NCBI GenBank assembly: GCA_038373865.1
Contig: JAXGGA010005200.1
Coordinates: 1 to 64,000 of the forward strand
Reading direction: 5' to 3'
Origin: Uloborus plumipes
Lineage: Eukaryota; Arthropoda; Arachnida; Araneae; Uloboridae
DNA: 64,000 bases
Shown here one piece after another: positions 1 to 64,000 of this stretch. The notes beneath the pieces were generated by a model, which did no database searches, had not been told where the DNA came from, and worked only from the letters and a program-made list of their open reading frames with translations. Numbering within the stretch: the stretch's first letter is position 1; each line of letters starts with the position of its first letter. A program made the translations under genes and the position numbers.

Positions 1-264
1 TTTTGCTCCAGGAGACTTCTTTTTACCTAAAATACATAGGGGAAAGTCATACAGACTTTATGTAGCAAAAGTCCAGCACACAGACAGTGATGAATAAGTG
101 GGAAAATCTTACAGGACAATCCCCAAACCAAGATTTCAAGAAACTAAAGAAAAGGCAGCGTTCATCCCAGAAGATGTTATGAAAAAACTTAAGCCAAGCC
201 ACAACTGCTAGTGTTAAGGACAAGTACATATTTGTGGACGATATGAGTGACTTCAATTTATGTT
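1..264 (+). pseudogene. Decayed coding remnant, probably transposon-derived
   Basis: The plus strand reads APGDFFLPKIHRGKSYRLYV, then after a stop FQETKEKAAFIPEDVMKKLK, then in another frame KDKYIFVDDMSDFNLC and a stop. The spacing resembles the C-terminal domain of proteins found in many arthropod mobile elements, but I cannot name the family. It carries at least one in-frame stop (about position 103) and one frameshift, and is cut by the window edge. Confidence 0.35.
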
Positions 265-1235
265 AAAGCTTTGTATTTCAATTCAAAAGCATTTCTTAAA
301 ATTAATTTTAATTTTTCATAAGTTCAAAATTATTTTGAATTTTGACAAATCATAAACGTTTACTGGTATAGAAATAAACTTTTATTTGACAGTAACTATC
401 TGTTCTTATTCTCCCCCATCAATATTACTCATGTTTGTGAGACCTATTACAGGTTAAATTGAAAAAAAAAAATAACATGTGTTCCGATTGACCCCTATCA
501 GCGGGGTGATTCGGAACACCTAATTCCTATATATAAAATAACTGTTCAAAATGTTTTGTCTTTGCTTAGAATATCAAAAGCAAAGCAAGACCGAAGTTTT
601 TACCCAAAAAATCAAATTTAAAAAAAATCTTTTAACTACTTTTTTTACAATCAAAGCTAAAAAGTGTACGATTCACCCCATTTTACGGTACATTTAAAAA
701 GAATTTAAAACTCAGGAAACAGCTGATCAGATGTTATAAAATAGTACAAAGTTTTCGACTGCTGTTTTAAAATTCTAGTAGTCCATCAGGTTTTTCAAAT
801 CATTTTCTGCTTGTAAAAGGGTATATCGATTTCGGTTTATAATTGTACCAACAAATAACAAAAACCACCCCCTTTTTATATGTAATTACGTTGATTTCCC
901 GAAGTCAGGGCCTGGGCCGTTGACAACCGCCCTGACCCCGCCCCCACCAAAAAAATGACGGGGTCTGTTACGGAAGTAAATAGGAATTATATTTGATTTC
1001 AATCTAGATAATAAATAACGATAGCTTTGTCGGTTATGTGGAAAAGAAAATAAGACATACAAAAAAGATCGCAAAAACAAATTAACGTCTCAAACAAATC
1101 TTTACTGGTAGTTCAATTTAATGTGCATTTATGCATTTTGATTTGTTCAATTTACCACATGCAACACGTGTCAAAGACTACATGTTTCAACTCATAAAAA
1201 AATCTTTAAATAAGCTATTTTATAAAGCAATAAAA
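265..1235. other. No gene seen
   Basis: AT-rich sequence containing the hairpin at 479-519 and otherwise no coding exon or clear repeat boundary. Confidence 0.5.
479..519. repeat. Imperfect hairpin in intron
   Basis: The 17-base arms begin GTGTTCCGATTGACCCC, and the complementary arm GGGGTGATTCGGAACAC lies seven bases further on. This could be the end of a transposon whose coding remnant occupies 1-264; no partner end was identified. Confidence 0.5.
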
Positions 1236-1455
1236 TAATGTATAACGCAGTAAGTAACCGCCCCTAAGCAAGGGCTAAGGCAGAAACATGCAATACACTA
1301 CTAACTCGGCTATTTCGATCCATGGACAGCTGTTCCGAGCTTATTATGCTCTCAACGGCATGGAATACGAAAGTAGTCGAGTTGGAGGCAAAAATCCTCT
1401 TATAAAGCAAAGAGAGCTAAAAAAAAAAAAGGATCGAAATAGCCGGTACATACTG
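1236..1455. repeat. Dispersed fold-back repeat, copy a
   Basis: Shares with copies at 6,703-6,998, 36,933-37,266 and 37,530-37,906 the blocks AACCGCCCCTAAGCAAGGGC, GCAATACAC, ATTTCGATCCATGGA and GGCAAAAATCCT. Within the copy, CTATTTCGATCC is answered by GGATCGAAATAG. No coding capacity. Confidence 0.7.
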
Positions 1456-2453
1456 GAATCCGCCTAACCCCTTATCTCGAACCTGTCACCATGAGCCGCA
1501 GGGCGCCGAGGATTAGGGAGAGTACAATAGGGACCGATAAGGTGAGCTGGACAGGTGATGACTGTCGCTGGACCCAGGGAAAAAAAATTCTGCGAATGGG
1601 GAAACTTCTGTGATAGAGGGAGAAAAATACTTCCAAACATCCCTAACTTCTACAAGGGAGAAAACGTTTTTGCTAAGTTGCTAGGCCTAACGTTAAATTC
1701 TACATTGCCCTCAGCAGCTGCGGAAAGGAAAATTTTTTCCCCACCTTAGAACCAAAACTTTATTTCTGTGTACTCTTCTTACTTTATAAAGAAAACGTAT
1801 CCTATGTATCAGCCCAAAAATAGTTTCGATACGTTGATATAATACTTATAATTCGATTTCTGGTTAAGCATTTGATTTTAGACTTGATATGGAATCTGAA
1901 AAATGCTGTAGTCATTTTTACGATTTTAGTTTCAGTCTATATATATAAAAATGGATGTATGTGTGTTTGTTTGTTTGGTACACACACATACATATACAAA
2001 TCCACAGTTTTCGTCGGATTTTTATCAAACTTGGCACAGAGGTTCCTCGATGCACTAGAATTCACATAGGCGAGGTTTTGAAATTAAAAAAAAAATCCAA
2101 AAAGCTCAAAATTCAAATTTTTTGTATCAAAATGGTAATCTTCTTTCAATTTTGAATAGGGTTGGGCATTTTGCCGGAAAAATGGTATTTTTGCTGGGAC
2201 ATTGGGGAAACTTTTAAAAACCGGCAAAAATGAAAAAAAAAAAAAAAAAACTGACAAAACTAGAACAAATTGCTGGATAGCAAAAAATTTACTAAAAAAC
2301 AGTATAATTTTAACAAATTACAATTGAGAATAAAATCAGAAAAATAATTTGAAATTTCATTGGTGAAATTTCATGAGAAAGGAGAGATACTTTTAAAATT
2401 TGTATTGGGTTACATTATTCATGGTTCCATTTTATTACTAAATACTAAATGAC
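1456..2453. repeat. Intron with a short dispersed-repeat fragment
   Basis: Bases 1,936-2,060 run from a TATATATA stretch through ATGTATGTGTGTTTGTTTG to TTATCAAACTTGGCACAGAGG, wording typical of arthropod interspersed repeats. Nothing else was recognised. Confidence 0.35.
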
Positions 2454-5284
2454 TTAAGAGCCATTATTTTGAAAATCGAACAAAAAAGGGAAATTTTGGC
2501 AGTGACCATTTTTGATTTTCCTCATTTTTGTATATGTCAAAGTAGGTCATGAGAAATGAACATTCTGAAGTTTGCAGCCCCCAAAAAATTTTGTTCGCTC
2601 GGTAAAAATTCCCAAAGTTTGATGTTATGCAGCGCTTTTTTGGTAAAACGGCTGAAAGACGCATTTCAGTGTGCTCTAGTTTTTTACAGAAACGCCACCC
2701 CATGGTTATGTTTACATTTATTGATTGTACAATGTGTAGTTATGAGGACCCCATAGTTATTTGGGTTGGGGTGTGTTTCTTTCTTCAGTTAAGGGGCCGC
2801 AAAGTATGGTTTTTAGACCATTTTCGCTCGACTTTGAACTGCGTTATTTCCCCCCTAAAAGCAACCCCCCGATTTTTTTTTAACATATGCTGAAAATTTA
2901 TACTATGAAGAGAATATGTGGTACGAAAATTGTTTATTATTTCATTGCTTTAAAGAGAAAAAAACTTAGACATTTTTCAATTTTTCAAAATTTGCGGTTT
3001 TTGATCGCATTTAACTCAAAACAGCAACTCTAGGAAGAAAAAGCTTTTATGGATTATGGAACCTACAGATGTGTAGAATAACGTAAAAAAGAAAGTTGAG
3101 TGGGGTCTCGTCTCGTTTTCAAGAAAATAATTTTTTTTGTAGCTCATTTTAATGCTTTTTTCTCATAGTAAAATGTGTCCATCAAGTAGGTCAAATCTGC
3201 TGAAACTCTAAGTATATAGTAATGATATATTTAAATTTGTATAAGGAAAGAGAAAAAGGCTAAAAACACTTAATTTTGTCTCAATTCTTTTTTAATTTTT
3301 AGTTTTTTAGTTGCAATTAACTCAAAAAACGAGAAATCCTGAGGCTAGTATTGAATGCACTATTACTAGCTTTGAAATATTGGAAAAAGTAAATTCGGTG
3401 AGGTCTCTTCAGATGTATTCTAGTGGGAGGTCACAGTGACTTCCCGAAAAATTTCATGATCGAAAAATTTTGCTGACGATTCGGCAAATTTGGAAACTAT
3501 TGCAACATTGAGATTTTTTATGATACATATTTGTCACGTGTGCTTGATCGTATTCTGTAAAAATTTAAGTTCCAGTGCCCATGAGTATCTTATACTTCTC
3601 AAGAAGATGTTCTTAATTTGCCAAAGGAATTTCCCAATTTTTCCGAATGATAAAATACGATCAAGCCCACATGTAAAAAATAAATAAGTAAATAGAAAAT
3701 TTCTATGTTGCAGTATTGTTTCTAAAGTTGCCGAATCTTCATAAAAATTTTCCGAATATGAAATTTTTCTGGAGGTCACAGCGACCTCCTTTGACTTCCC
3801 ATTGGGGAGCCTCTTAAAATACCTCACAGTATTTACTTTCTCGAATATTTCCAGTCATTGCCAGCTAGTAATATGTAAATTCAATAACTCCCTCAGTAAC
3901 GATTTATCGTTTTTTTAATATAATTGCAATAAGAAGCTAAAAGTTCTAAAAATTTAGACACAATTAAGTGCTGCGATTCTTTTTCACTATTACTATACAC
4001 TCAAATATAAAACACACATATATAAATTATCATCATGTATTTTAAATTTTAGCAGATCTGACCTACATACTGGACACATTTTACTACGGGAGAACGCATT
4101 AAAATCTGCTACATTTTTTTTCCTGTAAAACTAGAAGAGAACCCTGGCCGATTTATTTTGTACGTCGTTTTACACATATGTAGGTATCATATAATATAAA
4201 AAAATAATCATAACATTTAAAAAATAAATAAATAGAAAAGTTCAATGTTGCAGAATTGTTTCCGACTTTGCCGAATCATCAGCAAAATTTTTCTATCATA
4301 AAATTTTTCGGGAGGTCATTGTGACCTCCCACTAGAATACATCTGAAGATACCTCACCGAATTTACTTTTTCCAATATTTCAAACTAGTAATATGTGCAT
4401 TCAATAATAGTCTCAGGATTTCACGTTTTTTGAGTTAATTGCAATTAAAAAACTAAAAATTATAAAAAAATTTGAGAAAATTAAGTGTTTTTAGTCTTTT
4501 TCTCTTTCCTTAAACAAATTTAAATATATCTTTACTATATACTTAGAGTTTCAGCAGATTTGACCTACTTGATGGACACATTTTACTATGAGAAAAAAGC
4601 ATTAAAATGAGCTACAAAAAAAATTATTTTTTGAAAACGAGACTTTCAACTTTCTTTTTTACGTTATTCTACACATCTGTAGGTTCTATAATCCATAAAA
4701 GCTTTTTCTTCCTAGAGTTGCTGTTTTGAGTTAAATGCGATCAAAAAACCGCAAATTTTGAAAATTTGAAAAATGTCTAAGTCTTTTTCTCTTTAAAGCA
4801 ATTGAAATAATAAACAATTTTCGTACCACATATTCTCTTCATAGTATAAATTTTCAGTATATGTTAAAAAAAATTCGGGGGTTGCTTTTAGGGGGGAAAT
4901 AACGCAGTTCAAAGTCGAGCGAAAATGGTCTAAAAACCATACTTTGCGGCCCCTTAACTGAAGAAAGAAACACACCCCAACCCAAATAACTATGGGGTCC
5001 TCATAACTACACATTGTACAATCAATAAATGTAAACATAACCATGGGGTGGCGTTTCTGTAAAAAACTACAGCACACTGAAATGCGTCTTTCAGCCATTT
5101 TACCAAAAAAGCGCTGCATAACATTAAACTTTGGGAATTTCTACCGAGCGAACAAAATTTTTTTGGGGGCTGCAAACTTCAGAATGTTCATTTCTCATGA
5201 CCTACTCTGACATATAAAAAAATGAGGAAAATCAAAAATGGTTACTGCCACACCTTGTCTGAATTTCAAAATAATGGCTCTTAA
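2454..5284. repeat. Long fold-back repeat, arms of about 1.05 kb
   Basis: The left arm (2,454-3,515) and right arm (4,233-5,284) are near-complementary from TTAAGAGCCATTATTTTGAA inward. The loop (3,516-4,232) is not unique: 3,697-4,190 is a third, diverged partial copy in right-arm orientation. All three carry a GGAGGTCACxGTGACCTCC palindrome. The short open frames in the arms are mirror images and not credible genes. Confidence 0.85.
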
Positions 5285-5407
5285 ATAAGAATGGGGAAAA
5301 CAGAAGTGGAACTGCAACACAGTATTGCAGTTACATAAATGTTTAAGGTATATAAATTTCTATTTATTGTGATAACTTAAAATAACATTGCAAAGTTGAC
5401 AAATTAA

Positions 5408-6034
5408 GGGTCATTCCACAGAAATGTCAACCTCAGCCGAAGGGGAAAAAAAAATACTGAAATGAAAAAAGTATCAAAAAATAAATAAATAAACAAATAA
5501 ATGAAAATTATACAACATAAGAAATTTAAAAAAATTGAAAAAGTATTGCAATTATCACTAAGATTAGCCATAATAAACAGTTTGTAATGTGTTTACTGCT
5601 TGTTATTCGATGGTTACGTTAGTCACGTTACGTTTAGTCACACTCTATCTTGAGTAAAAGTGACACTCAAGACTAAAAAAAAATTAAGATTTAATAAACG
5701 TGTGTTATGTTTTTAAAAGCCAACTTTACATATTTTTCAAATATATCATTTAATTTTTAACACTTGCTTAACTTTGAGAAATGTTTGCCTCACAACATGA
5801 GCATTCACTTTCAGGGTTGCAAAAACGTTACGTTAGTCACGCTGCTATTTTGGTTGAAAAAGTATCTACTGTCAGTAATTTTGTTTTAAATTCTTAGCAG
5901 AAATGATACATAGATACCATGTACATTGTAAATCCACCAGTATAACTAAAAAATATTTTTAATCCTTTAAGTTACAAGTAAAAGCAGTTACAAAATCAGC
6001 TCTTAATGTTACATTAGTCACTATGGAATGACCC
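5408..6034. mobile_element. MITE with GGGTCATTCCA ends, TTAA flanks
   Basis: The 627-bp element begins GGGTCATTCCA and ends TGGAATGACCC, with TTAA on each side. The interior repeats GTTACGTTAGTCAC-like motifs and has no coding capacity. The ends match those at 22,199-22,622 and 28,092-30,067. Confidence 0.75.
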
Positions 6035-6239
6035 TTAAAACTTTGTTTAAGTCTTTCATCAGAAAATGTTGACTCAAATGTATTAACTTTTTATCATCCT
6101 GTCCAGTTTTAATTAAATATTTTTATTTACTGTTTTACTTTTGATTGAGACATATTTTCACGTGATTATAGGTCGTGCAAAGATAACTTTTGTTGCAATT
6201 AAGTATAGCTACACCCGTTCTAATATGCATTTGTCAGTT

Positions 6240-6458
6240 TTAAATGAATATGCATATTTTTCTACATTTATTATAACTATTGAACGTGTTTTGAATACGC
6301 TTTATATTTTCATCTTCAATTATTATAGATGCCTTACACTTTTCCTCCGAGCATTTCCAGTAGTGTGTACTTTTTACTTTCCGATTAATCCTATACATGT
6401 GCTCTTGATAAATTAAAAGTTTGCCTCCCCGGGTCGATTCGATGTATCGGATACTCAT
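6240..6458 (-). pseudogene. FLYWCH-type zinc-finger fragment
   Basis: The minus strand encodes STRGGKLLIYQEHMYRINRK, then THYWKCSEEKCKASIIIEDE. The order GGKxLxYxxxxYxxxR, YWxC and CxA is the FLYWCH pattern, with both cysteines present. The closing His pair is missing and the frame runs into unrelated residues and a stop, so this is a truncated domain or one exon of a split gene. FLYWCH domains occur in host factors and in Mutator-like elements. It lies in a dynein intron. Confidence 0.6.
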
Positions 6459-6702
6459 TTTGAGATGTTATCGACCTTACAGAAAGCAGGAGTAAAAAAA
6501 ATGGCCGACTTATAACTTAACAACCACCAACACGTTTCTAGTGGAAAGGGGGTTGGTAGGGACAAAAAAAATCCCTGCAAAACCCTTCTTGAAATCCAGA
6601 AATCGTCCCCCTCCTTTGATTGACGTTATCTCTCTCCATAGGGCGTGACCCACTCGTCAAAGTAGCTCGCGTTATCAGTTTTAGGCGAACTACAGTGCAC
6701 AC

Positions 6703-6998
6703 CAAATAGCCGAGTTGGTGGTGTATTGCATGTTTCTGCCTTAGCCCTTGCTTAGAGGTGGTTACTTACTGCTTTATACCTTGAGCTCTGCCTAAAAAAT
6801 TTTACGAGTTGTACCGTACTAAGTGCGGTCGCTGGCTGGTATTCTAATTTCACATTAGCTACCAGTTTTTTTTTTAGCTCTCTTTGCTTTATAAGAGGAT
6901 TTTTGCCTCCAACTCGACTACTTTCGTATTCCATGTTGATGAGAGCATAAGCTCGAAACAGCTGTCCATGAATCGAAATAGCCGAGTTGGTGGTGTAT
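6703..6998. repeat. Dispersed fold-back repeat, copy b
   Basis: Runs from ATAGCCGAGTTGGTGGTGTA to another GCCGAGTTGGTGGTGTATTG and includes GAGTTGTACCGTACTAAGTG and TCACATTAGCTACCAG, blocks shared with copies d and e near exon 16. The minus-strand open frame here is repeat sequence, not a gene. Confidence 0.75.
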
Positions 6999-8046
6999 TG
7001 CAAATAAAATAATGGTTTTAAAAAGATCCGATAAATATTCGCTGATTTCTTGTCCACTGTTTTAAAATAAAAAAAACTTTTTCTCTAAAAATTGTTCGAA
7101 AACGGAAACGCAAGGACTGATCCGTAAAACTTTATTGTGACTAACTTGCTTCAACGCAAGTTGCTATAAAAATTCCACAAGATTTGAACTAAACTTTTTA
7201 AAAATAAGATACCTAAGGGAAAATAAGAAGTTACCTTTCAAGAAAACGAAAGTTTCCTCAAAATGAGCAAATAAATGACATTAAAACGTAATGATGAGCA
7301 GTAAAATAACATTAACGATCCATTGCTTTTATCTCAATAAAGCGTGGCGCATTCCGAGCCTTACATATTGTTAAGGTTTGTTTTGCATTAACGGTTTCAA
7401 AGCTAATCCATTGCACATTCCCCTTAAATAAAAAATTATGAGCATATTACCTTTTTCCCCTAAATGAAATTTCTTGCTATTTTCTCATTTCCCTTGAGTT
7501 GAATCAATTTATTGGTCTTCTGTTGCAAACAATTATCCCTAAAAAATTTTTTTTCTCTTTTTTTGTTATATTGTGGCTGGTTTACGTAGTTTATTTATAT
7601 TTGTTGGTTTTAAAACAATCATCACGTATGTTATTTGCTAAAGATTGTATAGGTGTTCTAAATCTACGAATGGAACCAAATGTACACCCATTTCTACAAA
7701 GAGTATTTTTCATATGTTAATACTACGGTTGGAGAACTAGAAAACTTTTGCCAGTTTCAACTCTACAACATTTTAACTTTTATCTGTGTTATTCTTATTA
7801 CAGAAAAACTAGACAATTTTGGCAAACTCTAATTTTCCGAGCATGAAACCGTTTTACATATGTTTTGCTGATAATGAAAATCTGGTTTATTTTCAAGCAG
7901 ATAAAACTTGATTTGGAAAGTTGTAACTTTTGATAACGTATTCAACGAACTTTTTTCTTTTCAAATTCATTTTTCGAATCTGACCCACAATGTCTGAAAT
8001 TTTGATGATCTGCAGAAATACTTCCTGTTAACCAAAATATTGTTAC
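6999..8046. other. No gene seen
   Basis: AT-rich intron downstream of the last recognised dynein exon. I searched for the next AAA3 exon by residues expected after the P-loop and found none. Confidence 0.5.
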
Positions 8047-61935
<53,889 letters not shown>

Positions 61936-62419
61936 CTTAAGAAATTAAAACACATGTAGTATATTTAATCTCTTTTATATCTTAAGTAAGACATTTTAAG
62001 AATTTTTTTTTTTTAAAAAGCTCCTTGTTTTACAATCAAAATTCATAGATAAACAATGGTTTTTTAAAAAAATCAATACCATTAGTTTGATTTGTAAAAA
62101 AACAGTCGAACACTTAGCAATGAATAAAGTAAGAAAGACAACGTGTAAAACAGTACAAATAAAAGTGTTTAAAAAGAGTTAAAACCTCAGCTAACAGCTT
62201 TTGGAAAACAAGCCTCTTTATCAGTTCACGAAAAAAATGATTCGCATAAGTGGTACGGTTCAGAATCAAAGTGGTGTAAATTTATAGGTTTTATGGGAAG
62301 AAAGGTGTCCGGCAATCAAACTGACAAGGAGGCCGCCTTGGCTTATGGCGGCCCTGAGAACAATCATAAATAATTTCAACAGAAGAGAGATTGATATTAT
62401 GACTATACAGAACCAACTA
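61936..62419. other. No gene seen
   Basis: Intron upstream of exon 1. A GGCCGCCTTGGCTTATGGCG near-palindrome at 62,331 is the only notable structure. Confidence 0.5.
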
Positions 62420-63635
62420 CACAGTCCAGTCACATTAATGTGACCACCTGTCAAAAGCCAGAATAACCACCTTTTTCAGAACGTACTGCTGCAAGACGTG
62501 AAGGAAGAAAGTCAATTAGGTGCCTGAAGGTGTTCTCTGGGATGTTAAGCCATGCCGACTCCAATGCTATGGCAAGCTGCGCTAGATTAAGCTGGTGAGG
62601 ATCCATGGCGCGAACAACCCAATCGAGATGGTCCCACGGATTCTCGATTGAGCTTAAGCTAGGTGAATTTGCTGACCAGGGGAGAACGGTAAACTCATCC
62701 TGGAGCCCTTCGAACCTCGCATGTTCACTGGAAGCTGTATGACACTTCGCATTGTCTTGTGGCAGATGCCATAATCTTGAGGAAAAACAATATTCATTTA
62801 GGGGTGGACATGGACCGCAAGGCCAGATGCGCACTTGTATTGATTCATTGTGCCTTTTAAAATGATGAGTGAACCCATAGAACCCTAGGAAAACATTCCC
62901 TAGACCATAATACTCCTGCCTCCAGTTTGGACCGTTCCGGCAATGGTTACAGGGTGTTTGCTTCCAGAGGTTTCAAGCCTTCTAAGCGAACATCCGTCAG
63001 TCCGATGGAGCATAAAACGTGACTCATCAGTAAATGCTACTGTTGCTACTCAATGGACGTCCAGCTACCGTTGTGGCGTGCAAATTCCAGGGTTCGTCGT
63101 CGATGGACAGTAGTCAGCATAGGTGCATGAACCAAGCTTCTGCTTCGGGAGCCCAGACGTAGCAACGTCCGCTAAACAGTAGTGGGGGGACGATGTTGGT
63201 AGCCCCTTGGTTCATCTGGGGGGTCACTTGCTCAACGGTAGCCCGTCCATTAACCCGAACGCATCTGCGCAACCGTCGTTCGCCTCTGTCATCTATGGCT
63301 CCTGGTGCACCATATTTTCCACGTCGCTGATTTTGAACAGTCCTATTTTTCCATGCACGGTACACTTTTACCACAACGGTAAGCGAACAGCTCAAAAACT
63401 CAGCCATTTTGGAAATGCTTCCACCCTTGGCCCAAAAGCCAATAATTACGTCCTTTTGTACGTCGGATAAATCGCTTCGTTTTTGCATTACGCCAACGAT
63501 AGAAATGTTTTCCGAAGCCGCCACATACCTTTTATATACCCTCAACTGCATTGTGCTACCAAGTGCCTTCTGTGGTTGCTTATTTAACGTCGAAGTCATA
63601 AGTCCGTGGTAGTCACATTAATGTGACTGGATGTG
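62420..63635 (-). mobile_element. Tc1-type transposon, decayed
   Basis: About 1,216 bp with ends CACAGTCCAGTCACATTAAT and, inverted, CACATCCAGTCACATTAATG (one base shorter), flanked by TA. Contains one heavily broken transposase gene on the minus strand. Confidence 0.9.
62451..63599 (-). pseudogene. Tc1-type transposase remnant
   Basis: The N-terminal part has a helix-turn-helix region (QKRSDLSDVQKDVIIGFWAK, then ISKMAEFLSCSLTVVVKVYR). The C-terminal part retains QDNAKCHTASS and SSIENPWDHLDW, again 36 residues between catalytic Asp and Glu, and ends LPSRLAAVRSEKGG. The middle is broken by several stops and frameshifts (63,115 to 62,835). Non-functional. Confidence 0.88.
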
Positions 63636-63637
63636 TA

Positions 63638-64000
63638 TGTTGGGCGACGGAGGAACACTTGAATTCTTGTTTTTCCTTTACACAATGCCCATCTTCATTT
63701 AATACGAAATTCGAGAGTATTTCTAGCCTATCCTATGTATGCCAATCCACACTGACAGTTAAATACTATAAATCCCCCATCAGTCAAGTAATTGCACGAG
63801 GTGTTTCAGTTGCGAAAATTTCAGTTTAATAGCTGAGGAAAAGGTGACAAAAAAATTAAACCCTTTTGCAAATTTTGCAAACATCTGCTAAATTTATTCA
63901 TGGTCACTCTTCCGGGGAAGATTTAATGCCTAACTTTGACTTTTAAGTTATCACATGGCCATATTTTCCAGGATTTTTCGATAGTGATTCGACATTGCAT
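63638..64000. other. No gene seen
   Basis: Intron at the window edge; no upstream dynein exon recognised. Confidence 0.5.

Noticed and set aside
2627..5175. Repeated peptides such as RHPMVMFTFIDCTMCSYEDP on both strands
   Set aside because: Same reason: arms of the 2,454-5,284 fold-back. Stops surround them and no homologous protein is recalled.
6752..7057. 101-codon minus-strand open frame
   Set aside because: It coincides with dispersed repeat copy b, and the corresponding frame is broken in the other copies.

Overview
This is eukaryotic nuclear DNA from an animal, most likely an arthropod. The AT-rich sequence, the many introns of roughly 0.1-6 kb and the transposon families (hAT, Tc1, a jockey-like LINE, tRNA-SINE) would suit a spider or another chelicerate, but that placement is inference. 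No prokaryotic gene, operon or CRISPR array is present.

One host gene fills the window. On the minus strand, 32 consecutive exons between 61,935 and about 8,050 encode roughly 1,800 residues from the middle of cytoplasmic dynein-2 heavy chain (DYNC2H1, the retrograde intraflagellar-transport motor). Exon phases agree across all 31 internal junctions. The exons run through the tail, the linker, AAA1 (P-loop GPAGTGKT, Walker B CFDEFNR), AAA2 (P-loop GPSGSGKST) and the first part of AAA3 (P-loop GPDGCGK). The N-terminal exons lie beyond 64,000. The rest of AAA3, AAA4-6, the stalk and the C-terminus lie below 1 or were not found. One intron uses a GC-AG splice pair.

The introns are full of mobile DNA. 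They hold an intact hAT transposon (32,193-34,645; 598-codon transposase; perfect 8-bp target-site duplication) and two decayed Tc1-type elements (12,828-14,047 and 62,420-63,635). The first Tc1 is nested inside a larger element full of subterminal GTACGCACTTACC-like repeats. There is a 5'-truncated LINE 3' end with RNase H, and a tRNA-SINE whose 3' end resembles that LINE. Long fold-back elements lie at 2,454-5,284, 23,849-25,725 and 39,147-40,811. Several terminal-inverted-repeat families are present, including a set of three elements sharing a GGGxCATTCCA-like end, one of which carries a protein-coding remnant.

Layout on the plus strand: 1-8,000 repeats and gene remnants; 8,047-9,693 AAA3 exons; 11,000-15,600 nested transposons; 15,638-20,840 AAA2 and late AAA1 exons; 22,712-26,829 AAA1 exons around a fold-back; 27,739-38,374 linker exons with hAT, SINE and fold-back insertions; 39,147-40,811 fold-back; 41,322-56,177 linker and tail exons; 57,300-60,690 nested repeats; 60,699-61,935 the most upstream tail exons; 62,420-63,635 a Tc1 relic.
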